A DNA stretch of 45,891 nucleotides from a virus, in IMG/VR virus record IMGVR_UViG_3300045790_000309, positions 1 through 45,891 of that record. The stretch is one strand, 5' to 3'. Made by a program: the position numbers and the translations under genes. Numbering within the stretch: position 1 is the first letter of the stretch; the number at the start of each line of letters is the position of its first letter. The notes beneath the pieces are model-generated. The model did not search any database. It saw only the letters and a list, made by a program, of their open reading frames with translations, and was not told where the DNA came from. This document shows, one piece after another, positions 10,801 to 17,954 of this stretch.

Positions 10801-10809
10801 GCAACATAA
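4834..10809 (+). CDS. Giant virion structural protein (DUF4815-type), 1991 residues
   Basis: The N-terminus (FNAGRALQARELTQMQTIIQ, about residues 28-50) matches the DUF4815 family of large baseplate/tail proteins in marine T4-likes. Two further blocks known from such proteins are present: VIPFMRPIRINFKAEGLRAN near residue 1215 and DPIAQTFQVLEAGGIFMPSA near 1475. Between them lie Ser/Thr/Glu-rich, probably coiled or fibrous stretches (about 1045-1080, 1150-1200 and 1365-1450). A conspicuous Trp/Gly/Asp/Tyr-rich segment lies at about 1076-1141, with nine tryptophans. A second short Gly/Pro/Arg-rich linker precedes residue 1470. The likely role is a baseplate-peripheral structural or adhesion protein, occupying the region where T4 has gp9-gp12. 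The exact function is unknown. Confidence 0.75.
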   Translation: MPNTFTEQTMRSTYKDDYKDSDNYSQILFNAGRALQARELTQMQTIIQKEIQRFANNVYTKDGVATQTGGITVQNWQFAKISNDANNTFDTTDNLNGVILTGSVSSIKVKVYRAVAATGTDPDTIYIQYLEDPTARSPATTFLEPARVTPGEVLSNGSNINLTVQTTNTTANPAIGSACAVEVGSSEFYVKGHFVFAPKQELIVSKYSADATADIGYKIVQDVVTVSDTDALYDNQNATPNRSSPGADRLRIRLTLAKRSSLVAGETFVYYATMFRGVMENEVTKTENYGFHDHVATRVREIHGDFITKYWKIGIAPDAKSTSNFIMRVDPGTAYIDGHRIATKQTQSLIVPRATDTIVREEDQVGVDYGNYFYFHSGVGMLDIDVCEAVNLYKGVAGQDSVIGTANIRAITEGASGTRVDGNSYDSVPAFKAHLFNINRTNFNWSLADVSSIKSVANTHYVNTVKTTNATGNAIKNAALLHEPKKNALIFDTPLRRPKNFSDVTMTFMKKYNFTASGTTHLINLTDAGESFVRASDVIIASASDFNPNGISAAISTAGNKRITFSPVVSGTAYEVIVFIKKTNSTVKSKTLTSATVTAALDSDGQGRYYLDLGQSDVYSVERIRKTNSDGSDLFTNFLFDAGNRTTHQADGKLIWSGGGLSSSTDGQVFARYKYFANSTAGSFFAVNSYDGQLDYLDVPAQKLPTGGKVSLRDAIDFRPSMNGSGAFSATDVPPLPVPSDTIIADAEYYLPRADRLVISDKSELRYITGSSSLNPKFPDIPVDCIDLYKVKLGANTLHTQDLKTTIIPRKGYTMQDINKLEQKVDRLEEMTTLSLLELNTKFLQVLDSSGVDRSKAGFFVDNFSNHSHTSIGTHVGGGGKSSIDPHAKLMRPTYSEDAIDMYYDSNHSLQLNTVKKGDFVTLDYSTVGYQSQELASNTENLAPFYVQTSIGALSISPETDNWFDTQKVGETVVGTATELDLTHALSWNNSENSWYGVDPSELDVGDAANSFVSGTSTQVTHDSLDPILIGTQATESLGEWVKVGNVTDVETLFTETVEISREREEEISRTVIDSYWQAIADGTWEDYWGDWDGHWDGVNWGAGYGVGTNYWHGDFGLGGSSYGGGGGYGWGDFDWSFEEITTDMWDVITSETRETVRTANTSTYETTRTINTENTYEGTVETTTATSTSSTVNRVASESTIRDIIGTRIVDVAVIPFMRPIRINFKAEGLRANTQYFPFFDGENVSTFCREETVYQTYGDKSYTLAQGVEDDEGTQRPTQDHSQGKTNLVANADGEIIGSFEVPNGTHMRFKTGSRTFALYDVNASDRNSAMSFAETVFTSSGVLNKTEDNVQVTRILKIVGGSTVSVETSTAVENTVWTESVVTTEVATDVKSTSTTTVIAGDQSTTREHVDQTVVVDYGWGTYPVDHTTDTVTPPGGSGTPDTQPPEQVPARNRGKGNRGMQDGGARYVDPIAQTFQVLEAGGIFMPSAEVYFATKGSTSVRCEIRPAVQGKPSSTSILAFKVLKASQVNLVPAGSTNKEMLQNSTKFIFDNPLFLAPGEYSIVLIPTDNNPDYNVYVGTVGEFQLGSGTSFISQQPTLGGFFKSQNGKLWEPSSDIDLCYRLNCCQFVSSGNAIFENSNVSPQALGKDPLLVDSGSNVRVMLQGHGLRAGDMTWIRGIDSATNFGNGLTGADVIGPRTVIQADNSGYTYAADANVTSRKWFGGSSVTSQRNINFDRLKPIMNLTQPSSTNITLSMKTTSQSALAGDQTRFVKDSKFSIVENNKWIEFAQPKAIYNRRTENLTGAGKLAGERSSTLQVTMATTNPFLSPVLDLEGMSLNACANLISKQDSSATIGFNVPLTYVSERSPLNGTESAKHITKVTTLTDAAVGLKILLAANRPPESDFQIYWRVASGSDPIQKMAWTIAGAEVSPQPDTNKNVFREYRYLVGGEGGTMRPFTQFQVKIVMRSTNSAKCPTFRDLRIMALAT

Positions 10810-11039
10810 TGAAACGCACATTGACTGCTGTAAAAGATGAACCCGATTTTGCCAGAGATGGTGAGTCGGGTGGCATTATTAATATAAATAGAACTGAGAT
10901 ACAGAATGCTAAAGAACGGAAGAAGAACCGCCAAGCAAAACTTGCGGATGAAAAGAATCTGAAGGATAAGGTAAGTAATCTCGAAAATGATATGCGAGAT
11001 ATCAAATCCTTACTTTCACAACTAGTAGAGAAACTATAG
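10809..11039 (+). CDS. Small coiled-coil protein of the fibre region
   Basis: This is a 76-residue, highly charged protein. It starts in a one-base overlap with the preceding stop and ends directly against the ATG of the 1168-residue fibre gene, so it is firmly embedded in the late operon. The C-terminal half (residues about 45-76, LKDKVSNLENDMRDIKSLLS) shows heptad-like spacing of hydrophobic residues and is probably a coiled coil. The N-terminal half is polar. It could be a fibre chaperone, an adaptor or a minor virion protein. I do not recognise a named family. Confidence 0.6.
   Translation: MKRTLTAVKDEPDFARDGESGGIININRTEIQNAKERKKNRQAKLADEKNLKDKVSNLENDMRDIKSLLSQLVEKL
10883..10890 (+). promoter_or_regulatory. 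Possible internal late promoter TATAAATA
   Basis: An exact TATAAATA followed by GA occurs inside the 76-residue gene, about 150 bases before the 1168-residue fibre gene. The octamer and its following bases resemble the intergenic copies at 2397 and 45667. Because it also encodes ordinary residues (Asn-Ile-Asn), chance occurrence is possible. Confidence 0.3.
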
Positions 11040-14000
11040 ATGTCAAGACCATTTACTAAATTATCAGACTCGTTTAAGATATTACGAGACAACCTGAATA
11101 CGACATCGTATAACGTTGGCGATCCAGATAACTTACTTACTTATGGTGACAGTGATGTTGTCATGGCAATCAACGAGATCGAAAGAGTCTTTGATGCTTC
11201 GGCAGGTGAAATATTATATCCTACTGGTAATGCCCTACAAGGCGAGACTGCAACTCGACTATTGATTAGTACTGCACAAGCAAGTGGTACTGATATTCAA
11301 ATGAATGTCGGAGCAAACTTCAACGTCAATGCAGTAGGTGATATTAACCTAGATGCAGGTGGAGCGAACATCAACTTCCTTGATGATTCGGTTGCACGTT
11401 TCAACTTTACATTAGGTACAACTAACGTATTAGACGTTACTGGTATCCTTGACCTTAATATTTCGAGTAACCTAGATGCAGATATTTCAGGTAACTCAGT
11501 ACTTACGACTGGTGGATCCCAAACCCAAGAGGGTACAACCCTTAACCTAGACTTCTCTGGTGATATCACCTTAGATGCTGATGGTAACGACATTCTATTT
11601 AAGAATGGCGCAGGTGGTGATACAGTAACGCATACTCTTGCTGATAATGGATTGTATACAGTCCAAGCACCAAGTGGTTATGTAGTAAATGCCGTTGGTG
11701 ATATTGTACTTGATGCCGATGGTGGGGACATTGTACTTAGAGACGATGGTGTTCAGTTTGGTAAGATGACAAACAGTCTCAAGAGATTACATATATACTC
11801 TGGTTCTACTCAAGCATTGCATTTTGATAGTAGTGCTAACGCAACCTTTACACAAGACTTAACTGTTAATGGCAACACAGATCTTGATGGTACTCTAAAC
11901 GTAGATGGTGCAACTGATTTAAACGGTCATGTTGATTTAGGTAATGCTACCTCAGACAACATCTCTATTATTGGTAGAGTTGATACAAACATTGTACCAG
12001 ATGCAGACGATACTTACGACTTTGGTACTTCAGCACTTCAGTGGAGACACGCATTCTTCGATGGAACAGTAACTACTGATAGTCTTGTCACAGACAGTGC
12101 AGACATTGCTAACTTTAATGTTGTTTCCAATACAATAAGCAATCCTAATGCAGTGACCCTAGATGGTGGTAATGCCATTCACCTAGACACTCATACTGGT
12201 TCTTTGACAATGAAGAAAGCAGGGACTACTCGTCTTGCATATACTCTTGCCGCGAACAACGTATTAAATGCAACTGGTAGTTTGACTACTAATGCTACTA
12301 CCCTGATAAAGGACTCTGCTACTACTAGTCACACAACTGTAGCAGGTACTTCGATAGTACATACCGCAGGTACCACATTGACTAATACGTCTGGTGGCGC
12401 AATGCAACAAACGTCTGGTGGAAACTGGACTGCGACTGTAACAGGTAACGCATTGATCGATGCTTCGGGTGACATTACTCTGGATGCTGATGGTAACGAC
12501 ATATTCTTTAAGAATGGTGCAGGTGGAGACACTGTTACTCATACACTTGCCGACAATGCAAAGTACACTATTGCCGCACCTGATGACTACACCATTGATG
12601 CTGTAGGGGATATAGTACTTGATGCAGGTGGAGACAATATAACACTGAAGGATGCAGGTACTACTCGTATCGGTTATACCCTTGGTGCTACAAATACTAT
12701 TGCGACTACTGGCAACTTAACAAACAATACGTCTGGTGCAGTAGTTGATTCTGCCGCATCATACACAGGTACATTCACTGGTGCATATGCTACTACCGCA
12801 GGTGGTAATCAAACTGCCACAGTGGGTGGTAACTATGTCCTAGATGCAAACGGTGACATAACCCTAGACGCGAACGGTAATGATATTATCCTTCGTGATG
12901 GTGCCTCTGACCGAATCAAACACACACTTGGTGCTACTAACACTACTGCCGTGACAGGTAACTATACTGTCGATGCGTCTGGAGACATTGTTCTCGATGC
13001 AGGTGGTAATGACTTAGACATTAAAGGTGCAGGTACTACTCGTTTCGCATATGGTCTTGGTGCTAGTAACACAATAGATGTTACAGGTAATCTCACACAA
13101 GCAGTTGGTGGAAACTTAACACAGACTATTACAGGTGCTTATTCAGATAGTGCTACTGGTGCTTATCATATTGGTGCTACTGGCGCAGTTGACATTGTTA
13201 GTACGTCAACTTTAGTAACTAGTTCTAAGGCACAGACCCACACATCTAACGGTGCATATAACGTCAATGTAACAGGTGCCGCTAAGATTGCCGCATCAAC
13301 TACTATCACCTTAGATGCGGCAGGGGATATTATCCTTGACGCGGCAGGTGATGACGTAATCCTTAAAGATGCAGGGACAGAGTACGGAAGATTCAAACAC
13401 GCAGGTGCCAATCAATTAGGTATCTACTCTAATGGTATCCTGACTGCAACACTGAATGACTCAGACATTGTATTCAACAACGATGTTAACATTGAGAATG
13501 ATCTTGATGTAGACCGCGACTTGAATGTTGATCGTAACACTACCTTAAATGGTAATGTTGATCTGGGTAATGCTACTGGAGATACTATATCTTTCCTTGG
13601 TCGTGTTGATACAAACATTGTACCAAGCACAGACGGTACTCGTGACCTTGGTTCTTCCTCACTAGAGATGCGACACGGTTTCTTCGATGGCACTGTAACT
13701 ACAGATGGACTCGTTGCAGATAGTGCAGACATTGGTAACTTCAACATTATTGCTAATGCAATCAGTAATTCAAATGCTGTAACATTGACAACTGGTGCTT
13801 TAACTGCGACTGTAACTGGTAACGCATTGATCGATGCTTCGGGTGACATCACCTTAGACGCAGACGGCAATGACATCATATTTAAGAATGGTGCAGGTGG
13901 TGATACAGTAACGCATACTCTTGCAGATGATGCAACATATAAGGTTATCGCCCCTTCTACTTACACATTAGATGTGAATGGAGATATTGTTCTTGATGCA

Positions 14001-14546
14001 AATGGCGGTGACGTATATCTCAAAGACAACGGCACACAGTTTGGTCGATTCCAGAACAGTAGCAACCAGTTAGATATATACTCTGGTGCTACACTTGCAG
14101 TAGCAATGGACGCAAGCAAAGTAGAGATTCATGGTCGCGCATTCTTCGTAGACAGTGGCGTGAATACTGTGGCACAGAACATAGCAGGTTCTATCAATGA
14201 GATACATACTCAGTTAGATTCGGCAGTAGGTGAGATCCTTGTTAACAAGGGAAACATTGCTACCAATGATACCGAACTTACAGATCATCTTTCAAGACTT
14301 GATTCTGATGCTACTTTCTTGCAGTCTAACCTTGGTAGGATTGATACCAACTCAGCAAACATAGCGACTAACGTAAGTAACATTACTGCTGTCAATACTT
14401 TGGTAGGAACTCTGAATACATTAGACTCTTCTGCCCCGGGCGGTTTCTTCAAAGGTATAAATAATGATAGTATCGTTAAAGCGTTAAATGAACTGGCAAC
14501 TAGAACTGTCCTTATCTATGACGAAAGCGGTACTCTTCTAAACTAA
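11040..14546 (+). CDS. Large repeat-containing tail/baseplate fibre protein, 1168 residues
   Basis: The protein opens with a non-repetitive head (residues 1-90) and then consists of beta-rich repeats. Units like GDITLDADGNDIFFKNGAGG and HTLADN recur at about residues 175-205, 475-505 and 935-965. A longer module starting at VDLGNAT and running through GRVDTNIVP, FFDGTVTTD and NAVTL is present twice (about residues 297-375 and 838-915). Shorter related units (GNYVLDANGDITLDANGNDI) fill the rest. The C-terminus (about 1035-1168) is helical-looking and ends IYDESGTLLN, similar to the end of the fibre at 28702-30477. This layout suggests a trimeric beta-helical fibre. Which organelle it attaches to cannot be told here. 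Confidence 0.7.
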   Translation: MSRPFTKLSDSFKILRDNLNTTSYNVGDPDNLLTYGDSDVVMAINEIERVFDASAGEILYPTGNALQGETATRLLISTAQASGTDIQMNVGANFNVNAVGDINLDAGGANINFLDDSVARFNFTLGTTNVLDVTGILDLNISSNLDADISGNSVLTTGGSQTQEGTTLNLDFSGDITLDADGNDILFKNGAGGDTVTHTLADNGLYTVQAPSGYVVNAVGDIVLDADGGDIVLRDDGVQFGKMTNSLKRLHIYSGSTQALHFDSSANATFTQDLTVNGNTDLDGTLNVDGATDLNGHVDLGNATSDNISIIGRVDTNIVPDADDTYDFGTSALQWRHAFFDGTVTTDSLVTDSADIANFNVVSNTISNPNAVTLDGGNAIHLDTHTGSLTMKKAGTTRLAYTLAANNVLNATGSLTTNATTLIKDSATTSHTTVAGTSIVHTAGTTLTNTSGGAMQQTSGGNWTATVTGNALIDASGDITLDADGNDIFFKNGAGGDTVTHTLADNAKYTIAAPDDYTIDAVGDIVLDAGGDNITLKDAGTTRIGYTLGATNTIATTGNLTNNTSGAVVDSAASYTGTFTGAYATTAGGNQTATVGGNYVLDANGDITLDANGNDIILRDGASDRIKHTLGATNTTAVTGNYTVDASGDIVLDAGGNDLDIKGAGTTRFAYGLGASNTIDVTGNLTQAVGGNLTQTITGAYSDSATGAYHIGATGAVDIVSTSTLVTSSKAQTHTSNGAYNVNVTGAAKIAASTTITLDAAGDIILDAAGDDVILKDAGTEYGRFKHAGANQLGIYSNGILTATLNDSDIVFNNDVNIENDLDVDRDLNVDRNTTLNGNVDLGNATGDTISFLGRVDTNIVPSTDGTRDLGSSSLEMRHGFFDGTVTTDGLVADSADIGNFNIIANAISNSNAVTLTTGALTATVTGNALIDASGDITLDADGNDIIFKNGAGGDTVTHTLADDATYKVIAPSTYTLDVNGDIVLDANGGDVYLKDNGTQFGRFQNSSNQLDIYSGATLAVAMDASKVEIHGRAFFVDSGVNTVAQNIAGSINEIHTQLDSAVGEILVNKGNIATNDTELTDHLSRLDSDATFLQSNLGRIDTNSANIATNVSNITAVNTLVGTLNTLDSSAPGGFFKGINNDSIVKALNELATRTVLIYDESGTLLN
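11925..12165 (+). repeat. Duplicated fibre module, copy 1 (copy 2 at about 13548-13788)
   Basis: The stretch encoding VDLGNAT, GRVDTNIVP, WRHAFFDGTVTTD and NAVTLD reappears about 1.6 kb downstream with conserved order and spacing but many synonymous and some coding changes. This indicates an old internal duplication. Boundaries are approximate. Confidence 0.65.
13548..13788 (+). repeat. Duplicated fibre module, copy 2
   Basis: This is the counterpart of the module at 11925-12165 and encodes VDLGNATGDTISFLGRVDTN through FFDGTVTTD and NAVTLT. A second repeated block (ASGDITLDADGND, KNGAGGDTVTHTLAD) follows each copy at about 12445-12555 and 13815-13925. A related copy lies at about 11560-11650. 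Confidence 0.65.
14456..14463 (+). promoter_or_regulatory. Possible internal late promoter TATAAATA
   Basis: An exact TATAAATA lies near the end of the 1168-residue fibre gene, about 95 bases before the first giant tetrapeptide-repeat gene. It could provide that gene with separate late transcription. It lies in coding sequence, so chance is possible. Confidence 0.3.
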
Positions 14547-14558
14547 GTAGGAAAGAGA

Positions 14559-17500
14559 ATGTCGAATAATAAGACATTACCGTTAAAGTTAAAAGACAGT
14601 GATGGTAATCTCCAACAGATCAGTGCAACGGAGAAGAACTATGTTGCCTACCTTGCAGGACTACAGAACGCGCAAGCGGATAGTAGTGATGTAGGTCTTC
14701 TCACGCTTGCCTCTAGTGGAAACCGAGGAATCGGTTCCACCCTAGACACCTACTACCCAGAACCAGTAGGTACGCATCCTTACGACCAAGTTTCGGTAAT
14801 CAGTAGCACAAAGAACCTGTTCCAGATTAATGGTACAGCAAGCGAAGCAGATAGTGACTTCCGTCTACCCATTGCTCATTTCGGGGCGCACGTTTACGAA
14901 CAACCTGCCTCGAACTTCAATGCCTTTAGTGATGAGATCAATGCTCGTATTGTTCTATCGGACTATCCGGGATCTTTAAAGTTATCTCCAACTGCCCCTA
15001 GTTCTGACTATAGCATACTAGTACCTTCTGTCCTGTTAGATAAACGTGCCGACTCCGCAGGTAATGCGATTGTCATTAACGATTACTCTATCTGGCGTAG
15101 AGATACAATGACTGCACCTAGTGCTATCCTTGATAGTAAAGGTGGCATATCAAGTCTTGCAGGTATTAAGAGATCCAACGGAGACTCTGGTACATTCCAA
15201 GGTATACAGAAATTAACTGACAGGCAGATCCAAGTATCTGTTGGTCAACGCGCAAAGACTAGACGTGCTATCAGTGGCAACGTTGGTTCATACGAACTTC
15301 GTACTGCTTCGCAAGGTGCCCCTGCCACAGGTACTTGGGCATCTAAGGGTACTGCAACAAACACTATTCGACTGGTCAATGAAGTTGCGTACACAAGAAC
15401 TAGTACTCGATCTCGCGGTTCGGCATATGCAAGAACTCGTGTAGGTAACTATACAAGAAATTCTACTCGTAACGATCCACAGAACTTTGCAGGTAATTAT
15501 GGAACTACCTATGTAGGCAACTACACCCGAACATTTGCAGGTAACTACACTGGTGACTTCACTGGTGACTATACTCGTGGGTTCGTAGGTAACTATCAGC
15601 GTGGATTTACTGGTAATTATACTGGTGATTACACTGGTGACTATACTGGCGATTATTCTCGTAACTTCACACGCAACCGCGCATCTACATTTAACCGCAC
15701 TAGGGCGAGTACTTACGCAGGTAATTATACAGGCAACTATGCCAGAAACTTTGCGCGTACTCGCGTCTCAAACTATATTCGTGGTCGTGTATCAACCTAT
15801 CAACGTGGGTTCGCAGGAAACTATACTCGTATAATAGCAGACCAATACGCAGGTAACTTCGTAGGTAACTATGCTCGTACTGGTATTGTTTCTAGAATAA
15901 GTACCTATTCGCGAACTCGTATTCAAAATAGAGTATCAAACTATGCTCGTGCATTCATCGGTAATTATGTTGGTGGTGCTACTGCATATGGTACTCAAAC
16001 CGCATATGGCAGAACTTCAACCAGAACAAGTTCCCTAACATTTACTGGTGAGTTTTCTAGACAGTACCTTCGAACTCGTGCGTCTAACTATTCTCGTAAC
16101 TTTGGTGGTAACTTTGCTCGTAACTATTCTCGCGCATTCATAGGTGACTATACTCGTGACTTCGTAGGTGAATATAGTCGTGACTTCTCTCGTGCATTCC
16201 TTGGTAACTATACTCGTGACTTTACAGGCAACTACACTGGTAACTATGTAGGTGCTGATGGTGGCGGCACTGTTTATGGCACTAACACTGCATTTGGTCG
16301 AACTCGTATACAGAACAGAATAAGTACTTACATAGGCAACTATACACAGATTCGTACATCTACCTATACAGGTAACTATGCGAGAGGCACTTATTTTATA
16401 GGAAACTATGTTGGAACTGGTTGGCCAACAAGTGATGTAAATCGATATGTCGGTAACTACACTCAGGGATTTACTCGCATATATGTTGCGGATGCACAAA
16501 ACTTCCAAGGTAACTACACAGGTGCGGAAACCTTTTATGGTGGGTACTCAGGTGACTTTACTGATTATAGGTATGGTGGTGTCTACACTGGTGTAGAAAG
16601 TACCGTAACATTCACTGGTGACTTTCAGAGAACTAGGGTGGCACAGGGGGCATTTCATAGGGCAGATAATGTCGGTGATGGAAATTATCTTAGAAATAGT
16701 GCCACTGGATACACTAGAACCAAAGCATCTACTATAATCTCAGTAAGGGAAAGAGCAAGTACGAATATTGGTTATGCCAGAGATGGTGCCGCGAAAGGCG
16801 GCAGTCCGATATACTATATTGGTGCAGGTTTCTATACAGGTAACTACACAGGCACCGCTAATTTTACTGGCAACTTCCTTAGATTGTTTGTGGGCAACTA
16901 CGTCCGTACCTTCAATCGAGCATCGACTCGACAGTTCAGTAGTGTAACTATTGATACAAGGAACGTAACCTTTACTGGAAACTATCTTGGTAACTATAGT
17001 CGTGCCTATACTAGAACTCGTGTAACTGATCGAAACAGTGCATATGAGCGTACCAGAAACTCAGGTTACGCAAGAAACTACCAACGTACTCGTAACTCAA
17101 ACTACCAACGTACCAGAAACTCAGGTTACTCAAGAAACTTTGAGCGTACTCGTGTATCTAACTATTCTCGTGACTTTGGTGGTAACTTCTCAAGGAACTT
17201 CAGTAGACAACGCATTAGTACTTACATAGGCAACTTCCTTGGTAACTATACTCGTGACTTCCTTGGTGACTATAGTAGAAACTATGCGAGAACATTCGTA
17301 GGTAATTACACTGGTAACTATCAGAGAACGTTTACTGGTGACTACACAAGAGACTATAACAGAACTTCTACGCGAACAAGTATCGTTAACAGAACCTCTG
17401 CATACAATAGAACTCGTGTATCTAACTATTCTCGTTCTTTCACTGGTGACTACACAAGAAACTTTGCAGGTAACTATGCAAGAAACTATTCGGCAGACTA

Positions 17501-17906
17501 TACTAGAATAAGAGCATCATCTTTTGCTAGGACTAGAACTTCTAACTTTACTAGAAACCGTGGTTCGTCTTATGCAGGTGTATACACTGGCGTATACAGT
17601 GGTGTTTATACAGGCATATATAGTAGAGCATATAGTCGTACCCGAACAAGTAACTACACTAGAAACTCTACTAGAGATTCGACCAGAAACCGTGATTCGT
17701 CATATGCAAGAACTCGTGGTTCTCTTTTTACTAGGTCAAGAACAAGTGCGTATACTGGCGACTTCACTGGAGATTACACAAGAAACTTCGAGGGCAACTA
17801 CTCACGGAACTTTGCAGGTAATTATGTTGGTAACTATGTCGGGCAGACTATCGGTAATAGTATATTCAACGTGGAGACTTATACTTTATATGTAAGAACT
17901 GCATAG
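14559..17906 (+). CDS. Giant tetrapeptide-repeat protein A, 1115 residues
   Basis: The start follows an AGGAAAG ribosome-binding site. Residues 1-277 form a non-repetitive head that is clearly homologous to the head of the 2101-residue protein downstream (shared DTYY, GTHP, ARI.LSDYPG, APSSDYS, GTWA.KGTATNT). From about residue 278 to 1095 the chain is mostly built of a four-residue unit [Y/F/R/S]-[T/A/V/I]-[G/R/S]-[N/D/T/A], for example FAGN-YTGD-FTGD-YTRG. Less regular stretches occur at about 470-490, 565-590 and 610-770, containing TAYGTQTAYGRT and TVYGTNTAFGRT. The end, ETYTLYVRTA, is also shared with the paralogue. No enzyme motif is visible. A virion adhesin or fibre role is inferred from position between fibre genes; a disordered sticky protein is an alternative. 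Confidence 0.7.
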   Translation: MSNNKTLPLKLKDSDGNLQQISATEKNYVAYLAGLQNAQADSSDVGLLTLASSGNRGIGSTLDTYYPEPVGTHPYDQVSVISSTKNLFQINGTASEADSDFRLPIAHFGAHVYEQPASNFNAFSDEINARIVLSDYPGSLKLSPTAPSSDYSILVPSVLLDKRADSAGNAIVINDYSIWRRDTMTAPSAILDSKGGISSLAGIKRSNGDSGTFQGIQKLTDRQIQVSVGQRAKTRRAISGNVGSYELRTASQGAPATGTWASKGTATNTIRLVNEVAYTRTSTRSRGSAYARTRVGNYTRNSTRNDPQNFAGNYGTTYVGNYTRTFAGNYTGDFTGDYTRGFVGNYQRGFTGNYTGDYTGDYTGDYSRNFTRNRASTFNRTRASTYAGNYTGNYARNFARTRVSNYIRGRVSTYQRGFAGNYTRIIADQYAGNFVGNYARTGIVSRISTYSRTRIQNRVSNYARAFIGNYVGGATAYGTQTAYGRTSTRTSSLTFTGEFSRQYLRTRASNYSRNFGGNFARNYSRAFIGDYTRDFVGEYSRDFSRAFLGNYTRDFTGNYTGNYVGADGGGTVYGTNTAFGRTRIQNRISTYIGNYTQIRTSTYTGNYARGTYFIGNYVGTGWPTSDVNRYVGNYTQGFTRIYVADAQNFQGNYTGAETFYGGYSGDFTDYRYGGVYTGVESTVTFTGDFQRTRVAQGAFHRADNVGDGNYLRNSATGYTRTKASTIISVRERASTNIGYARDGAAKGGSPIYYIGAGFYTGNYTGTANFTGNFLRLFVGNYVRTFNRASTRQFSSVTIDTRNVTFTGNYLGNYSRAYTRTRVTDRNSAYERTRNSGYARNYQRTRNSNYQRTRNSGYSRNFERTRVSNYSRDFGGNFSRNFSRQRISTYIGNFLGNYTRDFLGDYSRNYARTFVGNYTGNYQRTFTGDYTRDYNRTSTRTSIVNRTSAYNRTRVSNYSRSFTGDYTRNFAGNYARNYSADYTRIRASSFARTRTSNFTRNRGSSYAGVYTGVYSGVYTGIYSRAYSRTRTSNYTRNSTRDSTRNRDSSYARTRGSLFTRSRTSAYTGDFTGDYTRNFEGNYSRNFAGNYVGNYVGQTIGNSIFNVETYTLYVRTA
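15390..17845 (+). repeat. Tetrapeptide (12-bp unit) repeat region of protein A
   Basis: Units such as GGTAACTATACT and CGTAACTTT alternate with a 12-base spacing through most of this interval. Copies vary at synonymous and non-synonymous positions, so this is a diverged repeat and not a recent expansion. Because the period is a multiple of three, the other frames also tend to stay open, which explains spurious long frames here. The repeat is interrupted around 15960-16010, 16240-16320 and 16390-16800. Confidence 0.85.
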
Positions 17907-17915
17907 TATAATTCT

Positions 17916-17923
17916 TATAAATA
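17916..17923 (+). promoter_or_regulatory. T4-type late promoter TATAAATA
   Basis: An exact TATAAATA lies in the 48-base gap between the two giant repeat genes, 31 bases before the GTG start at 17955. It gives the 2101-residue gene its own late transcript. Confidence 0.7.
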
Positions 17924-17954
17924 GAGATAAGTTAAATTGATAGAGAATTAATCT

